This document shows positions 10,214-19,593 of a DNA stretch of 64,000 nt, one piece after another; the first letter of the stretch is position 1, and each line of letters opens with the position of its first letter. Origin of the DNA: Haematobacter missouriensis (lineage in GTDB: Bacteria; Pseudomonadota; Alphaproteobacteria; Rhodobacterales; Rhodobacteraceae); assembly GCF_000740775.1 (NCBI RefSeq), contig NZ_JFGS01000003.1:62001-126000 (forward strand), written 5' to 3'. A program made the translations under genes and the position numbers. The notes under the pieces were generated by a model. It saw only the letters and a program-made list of their open reading frames with translations, was not told the DNA's origin and did no database searches.

Positions 10214-10868
10214 GCGCCCGACGTTCGAAGTCATGCTCCTGCGGGGTATATCCGGCGTCTGCGCCCCTTGAGATATGCGGTTTCGGAGTTGGAACTGAGC
10301 GGCGATTTTTCTTCCGAAGTCTCAGAAGGGTGGCGGAATGGCGGATGTCGGGGATGGATTTGAGCGGTGCGAATTTTGGAGGCTCGCCGGAGCAACCGGC
10401 GCTGGCCCGACGCTGGGGAGGTGCGGATTGTCGTGGAGAGCTTTCAACCTCGGCCGACCGTGGCAACTGCAGCACGGCGTCATGACATGGAGCCCCATTC
10501 TCTTTCGGAATGGCGGAGCCGTACGCGGCGCGGCCCTGCCAGCGGATTTTGTGGCGCAGGCCGCGTTCCCCCGCTTCTTTTCTTCGGAGCCGTTTTTCGT
10601 GCCGCTGGCGGTTGGCGACCCTTCTGGTCAATCGCCAGACACCGCCGCGCCCGGGGTTCTGACAGTGGAGACGTTCGGTTACGGCCTGACGTTCAGGATT
10701 TGCGAAAAACGCGGGATCCGTTCTCTGAGCCCTCATTGTCGCTGGCGCAGGCCGCGACAAAGCCCATCCTGAGCCTGAATGTTGCTTTCGACGCTCCCCG
10801 ACCGCCAAAAGACTTCGCGGCCCTCGGAGCAGCGGATGGAGCAGCGGAAGCCGGACCAAGATCCTGTG
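10208..10868. other. Gene-free stretch between infB and uraH
   Basis: No intact gene is supported over about 660 bases. Frames open on both strands here have no recognisable domains except the decayed IS66-type orfA listed separately at 10385-10700. The rest looks like decaying accessory sequence. Confidence 0.6.
10385..10700 (+). pseudogene. Remnant of an IS66-family orfA (TnpA-like) protein
   Basis: One frame (10385-10534) reads RRWPDAGEVRIVVESF, then VATAARRHDMEPHSLSEWRS. This is the helix-turn-helix pattern of IS66 ORF1 proteins (R-R-W-S, R-I-V-E-S, A-R-R-H-G, L-F-W-R). A second frame (about 10596-10700) continues with FVPLAV and GVLTVETFGYGLTFRI, resembling the FVPV and IEIELxGGxxVRI end of the same family. 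A frameshift lies between them. No orfB/orfC, terminal repeats or target duplication were seen, so this is a broken fragment. Confidence 0.5.
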
Positions 10869-11216
10869 TCAGCTCCCTCGATAGGTGGAATAGCTGTAGG
10901 GAGAGACCAGCAGCGGCACGTGGTAATGGCTGTCTTCCGCCATGTGGAAGCGGATCGGCACGATATCGAGAAAGCGCGGCTCCGTTCCCTGGGCGCGCAG
11001 ATAGGGGCCGACATGGAATTCCAGCTCGTACGTCCCGGTGGCGAAGGTCTCGGCGGGCAGGATCGCTCCGTCGGTGCGCCCGTCCGCATTGGTGACCAGC
11101 CGGCGCAATTCCTGCCGCCCGCCATCCGCCAGCCGGTAGAGAACCACGGTCATCCCCGCCGCAGGCACGCCTTGCGCGGTATCCAGAACATGGGTGGTCA
11201 GATATCCCGCCGCCAT
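10869..11216 (-). CDS. uraH: 5-hydroxyisourate hydrolase
   Basis: 115-residue transthyretin-like enzyme that hydrolyses 5-hydroxyisourate to OHCU in urate breakdown. The N-terminal signature [16 protein letters not shown] supplies a conserved active-site His; HYHVPLL provides another, and the C-terminal YRGS tetrapeptide is the family hallmark. The start is the ATG at 11214-11216, preceded by GAGGAGGCAAGAG on the minus strand; an upstream in-frame ATG lacks such a site. It is transcribed divergently from the puuE-uraD fusion, which makes the following step, so the two probably share a control region (11217-11363). Confidence 0.95.
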   Translation of the reverse strand: MAAGYLTTHVLDTAQGVPAAGMTVVLYRLADGGRQELRRLVTNADGRTDGAILPAETFATGTYELEFHVGPYLRAQGTEPRFLDIVPIRFHMAEDSHYHVPLLVSPYSYSTYRGS

Positions 11217-11363
11217 CTCTTGCCTCCTCATCTGCATTCGGCATTTCATGCCTGCGATCGCCATGGAAAGCGACCGTCTTTCGCCCGAACAGGTGCTTTC
11301 GCGATTTTCTGATAATCCGATGCCGCGCCGCGGAGTAGAAACGACCGAGAAGAGGGAATGAAA

Positions 11364-12782
11364 ATGAACCGTTATCCGCGCAACATGCTGGGCTACGGGG
11401 CCAACCCGCCCGACCCGAAGTGGCCGGGCGGCGCGAAGGTCGCCGTGCAGATCGTCCTAAACTATGAGGAGGGGGGCGAGAACTCCGTCCTGCATGGCGA
11501 CGCGGCCTCCGAGGCGTTCCTGTCCGATATCGCGGGCGCGGCGATGTGGCCGGGCCAGCGGCACTGGAACATGGAATCGATTTATGAATACGGGGCGCGG
11601 GCCGGGTTCTGGCGGCTGCACCGGCTGTTCACCGCCATGGACATTCCCGTGACGATCTATGGTGTCGCAACGGCGCTTGCCCGCAGCCCGGTACAGGTGC
11701 GCGCCATGCAGGAGGCGGGCTGGGAGATCGCCTCCCATGGGCTGAAATGGGTCGAGCACAAGGACATGCCGGAGGACGAGGAGCGCCGTCAGATCGCCGA
11801 GGCGATCCGGCTGCATACCGAGGTGACGGGAGAGGCTCCCCGCGGCTGGTACACGGGCCGGTCCTCTGCCAATACCGTGCGGTTGACGGCGGAAACGCGG
11901 CGCTTCGACTATGTCTCCGATACCTATGACGACGATTTGCCCTATTGGCTTGATGTGGAGGGGCACGAACAGCTCGTCATTCCCTATACGCTGGAGGCGA
12001 ACGACATGCGCTTCGCAACCGCGCCCGGTTACATCACCGGCGAGCAGTTCTACACCTATCTGAAGGACACGTTCGACACGCTCTATGAGGAGGGGCTCGA
12101 GGGTGCGCCCAAGATGTTCTCCGTCGGGCTGCACTGCCGTCTGATCGGGCGTCCCGGCAAACTCGCCGGGCTGAAGAAGTTTCTGCAATATGCGCGGCAG
12201 AAGGAGGGCGTCTGGTTCGCCCGCCGCGTGGATATCGCGGAACACTGGCACCGCACCCATCCCGCGCCGACCCGCCGCGACCGCCCGACGCTTTTGCCGC
12301 AGGACGCTTTCGCGGCCCGGTTCGGCAGCGTCTATGAGCATTCTCCCTGGATCGCCGAACGCGCCTGGGAGCTTGAACTGGGGCCGGAGCATGATTGTGC
12401 GATCGGGATGCATTCCGCGCTGACCCGCATCTTCCGCAGCGCGACGGAGGCGGAGCGTCTGGGCGTGTTGCGCGCTCACCCCGATCTGGCGGGCAAGCTG
12501 GCAGCCGCCAGGCGGCTGACGGCCGAATCGACGGCGGAGCAAGCCTCCGCCGGGCTCGACGCGCTGACCGACGAGGAGCGGGAGCGCTTCACCCGGCTCA
12601 ACACCGCCTATGTGGAGAAGCACGGCTTCCCCTTCATCATCGCGGTGCGCGACCACACGAAAGACCAGATCCTCGCCGCCTTCGAGGCACGGATCGAGAA
12701 TCACACCCCGACCGAGATCGAGACCGCCTGCCGACAAGTGGAGCGGATCGCTGAACTCCGATTGAAGGACATGCTGCCGTGA
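11364..12782 (+). CDS. puuE: Bifunctional allantoinase PuuE / OHCU decarboxylase (UraD) fusion
   Basis: 472-residue fusion. Residues 1 to about 300 are a PuuE-type polysaccharide-deacetylase-like allantoinase ([53 protein letters not shown]), opening the allantoin ring to allantoate. The last 165 or so residues are a 2-oxo-4-hydroxy-4-carboxy-5-ureidoimidazoline decarboxylase domain ([28 protein letters not shown], with the catalytic His in AHPDLAGK) that makes S-allantoin. ATG 11364 has GAGGGA at a good distance; ATG 11358 is also possible. The stop overlaps the next start as GTGA. Both activities belong to the same pathway as uraH. Confidence 0.93.
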   Translation: MNRYPRNMLGYGANPPDPKWPGGAKVAVQIVLNYEEGGENSVLHGDAASEAFLSDIAGAAMWPGQRHWNMESIYEYGARAGFWRLHRLFTAMDIPVTIYGVATALARSPVQVRAMQEAGWEIASHGLKWVEHKDMPEDEERRQIAEAIRLHTEVTGEAPRGWYTGRSSANTVRLTAETRRFDYVSDTYDDDLPYWLDVEGHEQLVIPYTLEANDMRFATAPGYITGEQFYTYLKDTFDTLYEEGLEGAPKMFSVGLHCRLIGRPGKLAGLKKFLQYARQKEGVWFARRVDIAEHWHRTHPAPTRRDRPTLLPQDAFAARFGSVYEHSPWIAERAWELELGPEHDCAIGMHSALTRIFRSATEAERLGVLRAHPDLAGKLAAARRLTAESTAEQASAGLDALTDEERERFTRLNTAYVEKHGFPFIIAVRDHTKDQILAAFEARIENHTPTEIETACRQVERIAELRLKDMLP

Positions 12783-13600
12783 GTGGATATTACGCCGGGA
12801 TGGGCGGGCTACCCCCGCAGGACAGGCTGATGACGGGGCGGGCCATCTTCACCGATGCCTATTGTTTCATCCCCAAGGGCGTGATGAGCGATATCGTGAC
12901 CAGCCTCTTTCCCGGCTGGGACAAGACGCGCGGCTGGATGATCGCGCGGCCCATGAGCGGGTTTTCGGAGACCTTCTCGCAATACATCATGGACGTGGGG
13001 CCGGGCGGCGGCTCGGACGCGCCAGAGCCCGATGCCGGTGTGGAAGGGGTGCTCTTCATCGTGGAAGGGGAGATCGCACTCACCTACGATGGGATGACCC
13101 ATGCGATGTCGGCGGGGGGGTATGCCTATCTGCCGCCCGGGCTGAAGTGGACGTTGCGCAATCCCGGTCACGGACCCGCGCGCTTCCACTGGGTGCGCAA
13201 GCTCTACGAACAGGCCCCGGGTGTGGACAGTCCCGAAGCCTTCGTGACCAACGAGCGTGAAATCGAGGTCAACTGGATGCCCGACACGGGCGAGCGCTGG
13301 GGGACCACGCGGTTCGTTTCGCCGTCCGATATCCGCCACGACATGCATGTGAACATCGTGACTCTGCGCCCCGGCGCGCGGATCCCGTTCGAGGAGACGC
13401 ATGTCATGGAGCACGGCCTCTACGTGCTGGAGGGTCAGGCGGTTTACAAGCTCAACACGGACTGGGTGGAGGTGGAACCGGGGGACTTCATGTGGCTCCG
13501 CGCGTTTTGCCCGCAGGCCTGTTATGCGGCGGGCGACCGGCCATTCCGCTATCTGCTCTACAAGGATGTGAACCGCCACGCGCGCCTTCGCCGGTTCTGA
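12779..13600 (+). CDS. (S)-ureidoglycine aminohydrolase, bicupin
   Basis: 273-residue two-cupin protein that releases ammonia from ureidoglycine to give ureidoglycolate (AllE/UGHase family). It begins YYAGMGGLPPQ and shows two cupin barrels. The second carries the metal-binding pattern HDMHVNIVTLRPGARIPF...ETHVMEHGLYVLEG. The start is GTG 12779, overlapping the puuE-uraD stop. Allantoate amidohydrolase or allantoicase is not in the window. Some databases label close relatives as bifunctional allantoicase, but no allantoicase domain is visible. Confidence 0.9.
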   Translation: MSGYYAGMGGLPPQDRLMTGRAIFTDAYCFIPKGVMSDIVTSLFPGWDKTRGWMIARPMSGFSETFSQYIMDVGPGGGSDAPEPDAGVEGVLFIVEGEIALTYDGMTHAMSAGGYAYLPPGLKWTLRNPGHGPARFHWVRKLYEQAPGVDSPEAFVTNEREIEVNWMPDTGERWGTTRFVSPSDIRHDMHVNIVTLRPGARIPFEETHVMEHGLYVLEGQAVYKLNTDWVEVEPGDFMWLRAFCPQACYAAGDRPFRYLLYKDVNRHARLRRF

Positions 13601-13662
13601 AGGGGTCTGTTCACTGCGGCCCCCGCTGCCTATCGTTGGCTCGAGAGAGATAACGGGGGCGG

Positions 13663-14448
13663 ATGATGGGCACACGGCCGTCGCGGAATCGACACCTTCG
13701 CCACCCGATGGAGGCGGCTCGCGCTCTGGTAAGCCACCGGCGTTCGCGCGGGGCGGATCTGGCGCTCGCCACCTTTCTGGCCGGCATCGCGGGATGCGCC
13801 AATGCGGGCGGGTTCTTTGCCGTCGGGCAATACACCTCGCATATGACGGGTTACCTGTCGCAGGTCGCCGATGGTCTGGTGCTGATGAATCTCAGGATGC
13901 TCGGCGTAAGCCTCGGCGCCATACTCTGCTTCATACTGGGCGCGGGGACGAGTGCCGTGCTCATCAACTGGGCGCGGGAGCGGCATCGCCAGCGGCGGCG
14001 GCAATACGCCCTGCCGCTGACGGTGGAGGGTGTCCTCCTTCTGCTTTTCGCTACCTTCGGCAGTGGTGCCGCGCGGGAAGCGGGGGAACCGGGCCTTCTG
14101 GCGGCGATGCTGATGCTCTGCTTCGTCATGGGTCTGCAGAACGCGACGATCACCAAGATCTCCGGCGCCCGCATCCGCACCACCCATGCAACGGGAATGA
14201 TCACCGATGTGGGGATCGAGGCGGGCCGCGCCGCCTATCGCCTGATCGCGCCCGGGAGCGGCGTCCGGGTGAACGGGGCGAACTTGCGGATGCTGCTGCG
14301 GATTCTTGGCGCGTTTCTGGCGGGAGGAATCGCGGGCGCGGTGGGCTTCGGCAGGTTCGGATTCGTTTTTGCAATGCCGCTCGGGCTGCTGCTGCTGGCC
14401 ATTTCGCTGCCGATGTTTTTTGCGGGCCGCCGGATCGCCCGCGTCTGA
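13663..14448 (+). CDS. YoaK/DUF1275 family membrane protein
   Basis: 261-residue protein with about six predicted membrane segments. The segment FLAGIAGCANAGGFFAVGQYTSHMTGYLSQVADGL is shortened here to its key motifs TSHMTG and GLQNATITKISG, followed by RTTHATGMITDVGIE; these are typical of DUF1275/YoaK. The molecular function is unknown. ATG 13663 follows GGGGGCGG, and a later ATG at 13708 would remove a basic leader. It is 62 bases downstream of the purine cluster and could be read from it; a role in that pathway is speculation. Confidence 0.85.
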   Translation: MMGTRPSRNRHLRHPMEAARALVSHRRSRGADLALATFLAGIAGCANAGGFFAVGQYTSHMTGYLSQVADGLVLMNLRMLGVSLGAILCFILGAGTSAVLINWARERHRQRRRQYALPLTVEGVLLLLFATFGSGAAREAGEPGLLAAMLMLCFVMGLQNATITKISGARIRTTHATGMITDVGIEAGRAAYRLIAPGSGVRVNGANLRMLLRILGAFLAGGIAGAVGFGRFGFVFAMPLGLLLLAISLPMFFAGRRIARV

Positions 14449-14529
14449 CTGTCGCAACAGGCTGGAAATCTGTAATTTAGCCGTAAATCTGGGCGTGACG
14501 TGTTTGCGGCCCGCGCCAAGTTTCCGTAT

Positions 14530-14545
14530 GGATGTCTCAACATCC
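14530..14545. other. Small inverted repeat upstream of mrpA
   Basis: GGATGT-CTCA-ACATCC forms a perfect 6-bp stem in the 200-base gap between the DUF1275 gene and mrpA. It could be a leader hairpin or an operator; no consensus is recognised. The remainder of the gap shows no gene. Confidence 0.3.
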
Positions 14546-14648
14546 AGCCAACATGACGCCAACGTGGACATTTTGCCGCGAAGGTGAAGCAGACCCTCTA
14601 TACGGTCGGTCCCGGCTGGGATGACGTGGTTGAAAAGGAGAGACTAAA

Positions 14649-17564
14649 ATAGAACAGAACCTCCTGCTCCTTCTCGTCTGCTTACCGTTTATCGGCAGTC
14701 TCGCGGTGCTCACGCTCAGCCCGCGGGCAAGGGATGCCGTGACATGGGTGTCTGCTGCGGTGAATGCGCTGGGGGTGGTGATCCTCTACGTGCTCAGACC
14801 CTATGTGCTGGATGGGGTGATTCTCAGAAACCGCATCCGCTGGCTGCCGGAGCTCGGGCTGGATTTCACGCTCCGGCTGGACGGGTTCGCCTGGTTCATG
14901 CTGCTCCTGGTGTTCGGGATCGGGCTGCTGGTCGTCATCTATGCCCGCTACTACCTGACGACCAAGGATCCGGTGCCGCGGTTCTTCAGCTATCTGCTTG
15001 CCTTCACGGGGGCGATGACGGGGATGCTCGTGTCGGGCAACCTCATCATGCTGGTCGTGTTCTGGGAGCTTACCAGCGTCTTCTCCTTCCTGCTCATCGG
15101 GTTCTGGTATCACAATGCGACAGCGCGGGACGGGGCGCGGATGGCCCTCATCGTCACGGGGGGTGGCGGTTTGTGCCTGCTGGTCGGGGCGCTGATCCTT
15201 GGCCATATCGTCGGCTCCTACGATCTGGACTGGGTTCTTGCCTCCGGTGATCTGGTGCGGGCGCATCCGCTCTACCGGGTTGTGCTGATCCTTATCCTGA
15301 TCGGCGCCTTTACCAAATCGGCGCAGTTCCCGTTCCATTTCTGGCTGCCGAATGCGATGGCGGCGTCTACGCCGGTGTCGTCCTACCTGCATTCCGCCAC
15401 GATGGTGAAGGCGGGCGTCTTCCTGCTCATCCGGTTCTCCCCCGTTCTGGGCGGCACGCCGGAGTGGTTCTGGATCGTCGGCGGGGTTGGCATGATCACG
15501 CTGCTGATCGGTGCGGTCACGGCGCTCTTCCGGCATGACCTGAAGGGCCTTCTGGCCTATTCCACCATCAGCCATCTTGGACTGATCACCGCGCTGGCGG
15601 GGATCGGAAGCCCGCTCGCCATCGTCGCGGCGATCTTTCACATCGGCAACCACGCGGTGTTCAAGGCCTCGCTCTTCATGGCCGCAGGCATCATTGACCA
15701 TGAAACGGGCACGCGCGACATGCGCCGCCTGTCGGGGCTCTACAAGCTCATGCCGATTACCGGGACACTGGCGATCGTCGCTGCCGCGGCTATGGCGGGC
15801 GTCCCCTTGCTGAACGGCTTCCTGTCCAAGGAGATGTTCTTCGCCGAAGCTGCCGAATGGCATAACGGCTCGCTGCTGGACGATGCGATGCCCTATATCG
15901 CCACGATCGCCGGTGCCTTCGCCGTCGCCTATTCGCTGCGGTTCATCCATGCCGTGTTCTTCGGCCCCGCGCCGATTGACCTTCCGAAAGTGCCGCACGA
16001 GCCTCCTGCGCTCATGCGGCGGCCGGTGGAACTTCTGGTGCTGATCTGTGTCGTGGTGGGCATCTTCCCGGCCGCGACCATCGGCCCCTATCTCTATTCC
16101 GCCGCCGTATCGGTGCTGGGACGCGATCTGCCCTATTACAGCCTCTCGCTGTGGCACGGGTTCAACCTGCCTCTGGTGATGAGCATCCTGGCCATCGTCG
16201 TCGGTGTTGCCATCTATGCGGTGCTGGCTCGCAGGCTGCCCGAGGGGCCGGAGGGCGCGCCCTTCTTCCATCGCCTGTCGGGAGAGGACATGTTCGACCG
16301 GACGGTGCTCGCGCTCACCTGGAAATGGCCGCGCATGATCATCCGCTATATCGGAACGGAACGGCTCCAGCCGCAGCTTCGCTGGCTGGTGGGGATCGCG
16401 CTGGGATTGGTCGGGCTGACGCTCTGGCACAGATTCCCGTTCGCCCCGCAGCTGCCGGCAGAGCCGCCGAGCCTGGCCTTCGCGATGATCTGGGTCGTGG
16501 GCGGCGCCTGCGCCATCGCCGCCGCCCATCAGGCGAAGTATCACCGTTTCGCAGCACTTGTTCTGCTCGGCGGCGCGGGGGTGGTGACCTGCATGACCTT
16601 CGCCTGGTTGGCCGCGCCCGATCTGGCCGTGACGCAGCTCGTGGTGGAGATCGTGACGACGGTGCTCCTGCTCCTCGGTCTCCGCTGGCTGCCCAAGCGC
16701 CAGCAGGAGATCCGTGTCGATGTCAATGTGACGGACCGCGCGCGCCGCTGGCGGGACTTCGGACTGGCAGTGATCTGCGGTGCCGGTATCGCGGCCATCG
16801 CCTATACGATCATGACCGCTGGAACGGATCGCCCCATCGCCGACTGGTTCCTTGAGCATGCCTATTCCGAAGGCGGTGGCACCAATGTGGTCAACGTCAT
16901 TCTCGTGGACTTCCGGGCCTTCGATACCTTCGGGGAAATCACCGTGCTGGGTGTCGTGGGGCTGACGGTCTTTGCCCTTCTCCGCCGCTTCCGTCCTTCG
17001 CAGGAAAGCGTCGAACTGCCGGAGCAACAGCGTTTCCAGTCCCGCATCGACCGGGACAGTGAGGAGCGGGAGGAGGAGCAGACGATCCGCGACTATCTCT
17101 ATGTGCCTTCCGTCATCATGCACTGGATGTTCCCGCCGATCATCGTGCTGTCGATCTACCTGTTCCTGCGCGGGCACGACCTGCCGGGTGGCGGGTTTGC
17201 AGGCGGCGTCGTCATGGCGATCGGCTTCCTGCTCCAGTATCTCGCCGCCAATGCACGCTGGGTGGAGGATCAGCTTACCGTGCTTCCGGTCCGCTGGATC
17301 GCGACCGGGATGCTGATCGCGGTGGCGACGGGGGTGGGGGCCTGGCTCTTCGGCTATCCGTTCCTGACGGCGCATGCCCGCTACGTGCACGTGCCCTGGA
17401 TCGGCGATGTGCCGGCGGCCACGGCACTGCTCTTCGACCTCGGCGTGTTCTCTGTCGTCGTCGGCGCGACGCTGCTGATACTCATCGCCATCGCCCACCA
17501 GTCCATCCGCTCAAGCCGCAAGCAGCGTGAGCCGGAAGACAAAGACCCGAAAGAGGCCGTCTGA
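14649..17564 (+). CDS. mrpA: Mrp-type Na+/H+ antiporter subunit A fused to subunit B
   Basis: About 971 residues with some 24 membrane segments. The first 500 or so residues are NuoL-like (FWELTSVFSFLLIGFWY with a key Glu; SYLHSATMVKAGVFLL with the key Lys); a DUF4040-type segment follows, and the last 160 residues are an MrpB domain (PPIIVLSIYLFLRGHDLPGGG). No ATG, GTG or TTG lies between the in-frame stop just upstream and GTG 14706, which would cut into the first membrane helix. AAAGGAGA sits 7-8 bases before ATA 14649 (IEQNLLLLLVCLPFIGSLA), so AUA is the likely start. It is the first gene of mrpA(B)CDEFG. Confidence 0.93.
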   Translation: MEQNLLLLLVCLPFIGSLAVLTLSPRARDAVTWVSAAVNALGVVILYVLRPYVLDGVILRNRIRWLPELGLDFTLRLDGFAWFMLLLVFGIGLLVVIYARYYLTTKDPVPRFFSYLLAFTGAMTGMLVSGNLIMLVVFWELTSVFSFLLIGFWYHNATARDGARMALIVTGGGGLCLLVGALILGHIVGSYDLDWVLASGDLVRAHPLYRVVLILILIGAFTKSAQFPFHFWLPNAMAASTPVSSYLHSATMVKAGVFLLIRFSPVLGGTPEWFWIVGGVGMITLLIGAVTALFRHDLKGLLAYSTISHLGLITALAGIGSPLAIVAAIFHIGNHAVFKASLFMAAGIIDHETGTRDMRRLSGLYKLMPITGTLAIVAAAAMAGVPLLNGFLSKEMFFAEAAEWHNGSLLDDAMPYIATIAGAFAVAYSLRFIHAVFFGPAPIDLPKVPHEPPALMRRPVELLVLICVVVGIFPAATIGPYLYSAAVSVLGRDLPYYSLSLWHGFNLPLVMSILAIVVGVAIYAVLARRLPEGPEGAPFFHRLSGEDMFDRTVLALTWKWPRMIIRYIGTERLQPQLRWLVGIALGLVGLTLWHRFPFAPQLPAEPPSLAFAMIWVVGGACAIAAAHQAKYHRFAALVLLGGAGVVTCMTFAWLAAPDLAVTQLVVEIVTTVLLLLGLRWLPKRQQEIRVDVNVTDRARRWRDFGLAVICGAGIAAIAYTIMTAGTDRPIADWFLEHAYSEGGGTNVVNVILVDFRAFDTFGEITVLGVVGLTVFALLRRFRPSQESVELPEQQRFQSRIDRDSEEREEEQTIRDYLYVPSVIMHWMFPPIIVLSIYLFLRGHDLPGGGFAGGVVMAIGFLLQYLAANARWVEDQLTVLPVRWIATGMLIAVATGVGAWLFGYPFLTAHARYVHVPWIGDVPAATALLFDLGVFSVVVGATLLILIAIAHQSIRSSRKQREPEDKDPKEAV

Positions 17565-17905
17565 TGGAAATCGTTCTCTCCCTTGCCATCGGGGTGCTCT
17601 GTGCATCGGGGATCTGGCTGATCCTGCGGCCCCGGACCTATCAGGTGATCATTGGGCTGTGCCTGCTGTCCTATGGGGTGAACCTGTTCATCTTCTCCAT
17701 GGGCGGGCTGCGGCCCGGCGCCCCGGCCATCCTGCAGAAAAGCGGCACCGTTGACCCGTCGCTCTATACCGATCCGGTTCCGCAGGCGCTGGTGCTGACG
17801 GCCATCGTCATCAGCTTCGCCACGACTGCCCTGTTTCTTGTGGTTCTCATGGCGTCCCGCGGTTTCACGGGCACAGACCATGTGGACGGGCAGGAGCGCG
17901 ACTGA
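17564..17905 (+). CDS. mrpC: Mrp antiporter subunit C
   Basis: 113-residue, three-helix NuoK-like subunit of the Mrp/Mnh/Pha antiporter. The segment YQVIIGLCLLSYGVNLFIFSMG and the PVPQALVLTAIVISFATTAL region are typical of MrpC. The ATG overlaps the mrpA stop (TGATG) and its stop overlaps the mrpD start the same way. It forms the core complex with MrpA and MrpD in the inner membrane. Confidence 0.95.
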   Translation: MEIVLSLAIGVLCASGIWLILRPRTYQVIIGLCLLSYGVNLFIFSMGGLRPGAPAILQKSGTVDPSLYTDPVPQALVLTAIVISFATTALFLVVLMASRGFTGTDHVDGQERD

Positions 17906-19593
17906 TGAATGGCACGCTTCCCGACCATCTGATCGTCGCCCCCATCCTGATCCCATTCGTCGCGGGCGCGCTGATGCTCTTCTACGACGACCGCGCCCGC
18001 GCGGCTCGGCTCGTCATCAGCCTCATCTCCACCGTCTCGCTGCTGGTCGTCGCGGGCATGCTTCTGGCGCAGAGCGAGGGGTCCAACACCACGGGCGGCA
18101 ATGACGTCGGCGTCTATCTGCTCGGCAACTGGCCGCCGCCCTTCACGATCGTTCTGGTGCTGGACCGGCTTTCGGCGCTGATGCTGCTGCTGACCGCCTG
18201 CCTTGCGCTTCCCGGCCTGCTGTTCGCCTCCGCCGGCTGGGATAGGCAGGGCCAGCATTTCCACAGCCTGTTCCAGTTCCTGCTGATGGGCCTGAACGGC
18301 GCGTTCCTCACGGGCGATCTGTTCAACCTGTTCGTGTTCTTCGAGGTGCTCCTGGCGGCTTCCTACGGCTTGCTTCTGCACGGGTCGGGGCGCGCGCGGG
18401 TGCGGTCTGGGCTGCATTACATCGCGGTCAACCTTGTCGCGTCGCTGTTCTTCCTGGTGGGGGTGAGCCTGATCTACGGCGTGACCGGCACGCTCAACAT
18501 GGCCGATCTGGCGCTGAAACTGTCCGTCCTTCCGGTCGAGGATCGACCGCTCGTGCTTGCGGCGGCTGCTATTCTGGGGGTGGTCTTCGCGGTGAAGGCG
18601 GGCATGTGGCCGCTCTCCTTCTGGCTGCCGGGGGCCTATATGTCGGCGGCGGCACCGGTGGGCGCCATGTTCGCGGTGATGACGAAGGTCGGCCTTTACG
18701 TCATTCTGCGGCTGTCCACGCTGCTTTTCGGAGCGGATGCGACGGCGGCTGCGGGCTTCGGCGCCTATGTCGTTCTGCTCGGCGGGCTTGCGACGATGTT
18801 CTACGGGATGATCGGCCTCATGGCGGCGCAGGGCCTGCCGCGGGTTGCGAGCTTCAGCGTGCTGATCTCGGCGGGTACGATCCTGTCGGCTGTCGGGCTT
18901 GGTGTGTTCTCCGGGCCGCAGATGTATGCCTCAGCGCTTTACTACATGATGGCTTCCACACTTGCGGCGAGCGCGCTTTTCCTCATTTCCGAACTCATGG
19001 AACGGGAGCAGGGCGCCATCGCCACGATTCTGGCCGTCACGGCAGATGCCTATGGTTTCGGAGATCAGGATCCGGAGGATGAGCCAGACCAGTCGGAAGG
19101 CGGGCTGTTCCTGACCGCCACTCATACCATCCTAGCCCTTTCGTTTGCGGTGATCACTCTGATCCTTGCGGGAATGCCGCCGCTCGCCGGCTTTCTGGGC
19201 AAGGTTGGGCTGATCACCGGAGCGCTGGCCGGGCCCGCGTCGCAGCCGGTGCCCCCTCTTGTCTGGGCCTATATCGCGCTCCTGATCCTGTCGGGCTTCG
19301 CAACGCTCGTGGTGCTGGTCCGGATCGGCATCCACACCTTCTGGGCGCCGATGGAAGAGATCGCTCCCCGCATCCGCGTGGCGGAACTGGTGCCCATCGT
19401 GATGCTGATCGGCTTTGCCCTGCTGCTGACGGTGGAGGCGCGGCCTGTCATGCGTTATCTTGGTCAGACCGGCGCGATGCTGGAAAATCCTGCGATCTAC
19501 ATTCATGCGGTGACGGCGGAAAAGCCTTCCACGGGCATTCCGCTCTCTGAAACCGGCAATGGCCGCGCTTCGGCCGGGGGAGTGACGCAATGA
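17905..19593 (+). CDS. mrpD: Mrp antiporter subunit D
   Basis: 562-residue NuoN/NuoM-like subunit with about 14 membrane helices. The conserved acidic residue lies in FVFFEVLLAASYG, and the conserved lysines in VFAVKAGMWPLSFWLPG and in AVMTKVGLYVILRL; these residues carry the proton path in the family. It is slightly longer than Bacillus MrpD because of a C-terminal extension and an acidic loop near 19060-19110 (DQDPEDEPDQSEGG). It starts at the mrpC stop and overlaps mrpE by four bases. Confidence 0.95.
   Translation: MNGTLPDHLIVAPILIPFVAGALMLFYDDRARAARLVISLISTVSLLVVAGMLLAQSEGSNTTGGNDVGVYLLGNWPPPFTIVLVLDRLSALMLLLTACLALPGLLFASAGWDRQGQHFHSLFQFLLMGLNGAFLTGDLFNLFVFFEVLLAASYGLLLHGSGRARVRSGLHYIAVNLVASLFFLVGVSLIYGVTGTLNMADLALKLSVLPVEDRPLVLAAAAILGVVFAVKAGMWPLSFWLPGAYMSAAAPVGAMFAVMTKVGLYVILRLSTLLFGADATAAAGFGAYVVLLGGLATMFYGMIGLMAAQGLPRVASFSVLISAGTILSAVGLGVFSGPQMYASALYYMMASTLAASALFLISELMEREQGAIATILAVTADAYGFGDQDPEDEPDQSEGGLFLTATHTILALSFAVITLILAGMPPLAGFLGKVGLITGALAGPASQPVPPLVWAYIALLILSGFATLVVLVRIGIHTFWAPMEEIAPRIRVAELVPIVMLIGFALLLTVEARPVMRYLGQTGAMLENPAIYIHAVTAEKPSTGIPLSETGNGRASAGGVTQ

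Noticed and set aside
10206-10859. Minus-strand 217-codon frame between infB and uraH
   Set aside because: No motif, overlaps the infB terminator, and the opposite strand holds recognisable IS66-orfA fragments.
14449-14648. A Na+/Li+ sensing riboswitch upstream of the Mrp operon
   Set aside because: Only one 6-bp hairpin is evident and it does not match a class I know; not enough to claim a riboswitch.
14682-17498. Very long minus-strand open frame (over 900 codons) opposite mrpA
   Set aside because: It is rich in His/Arg/Asp/Glu with no domain, as expected for the antisense of a hydrophobic high-GC gene; the plus strand encodes a clear MrpA-MrpB.
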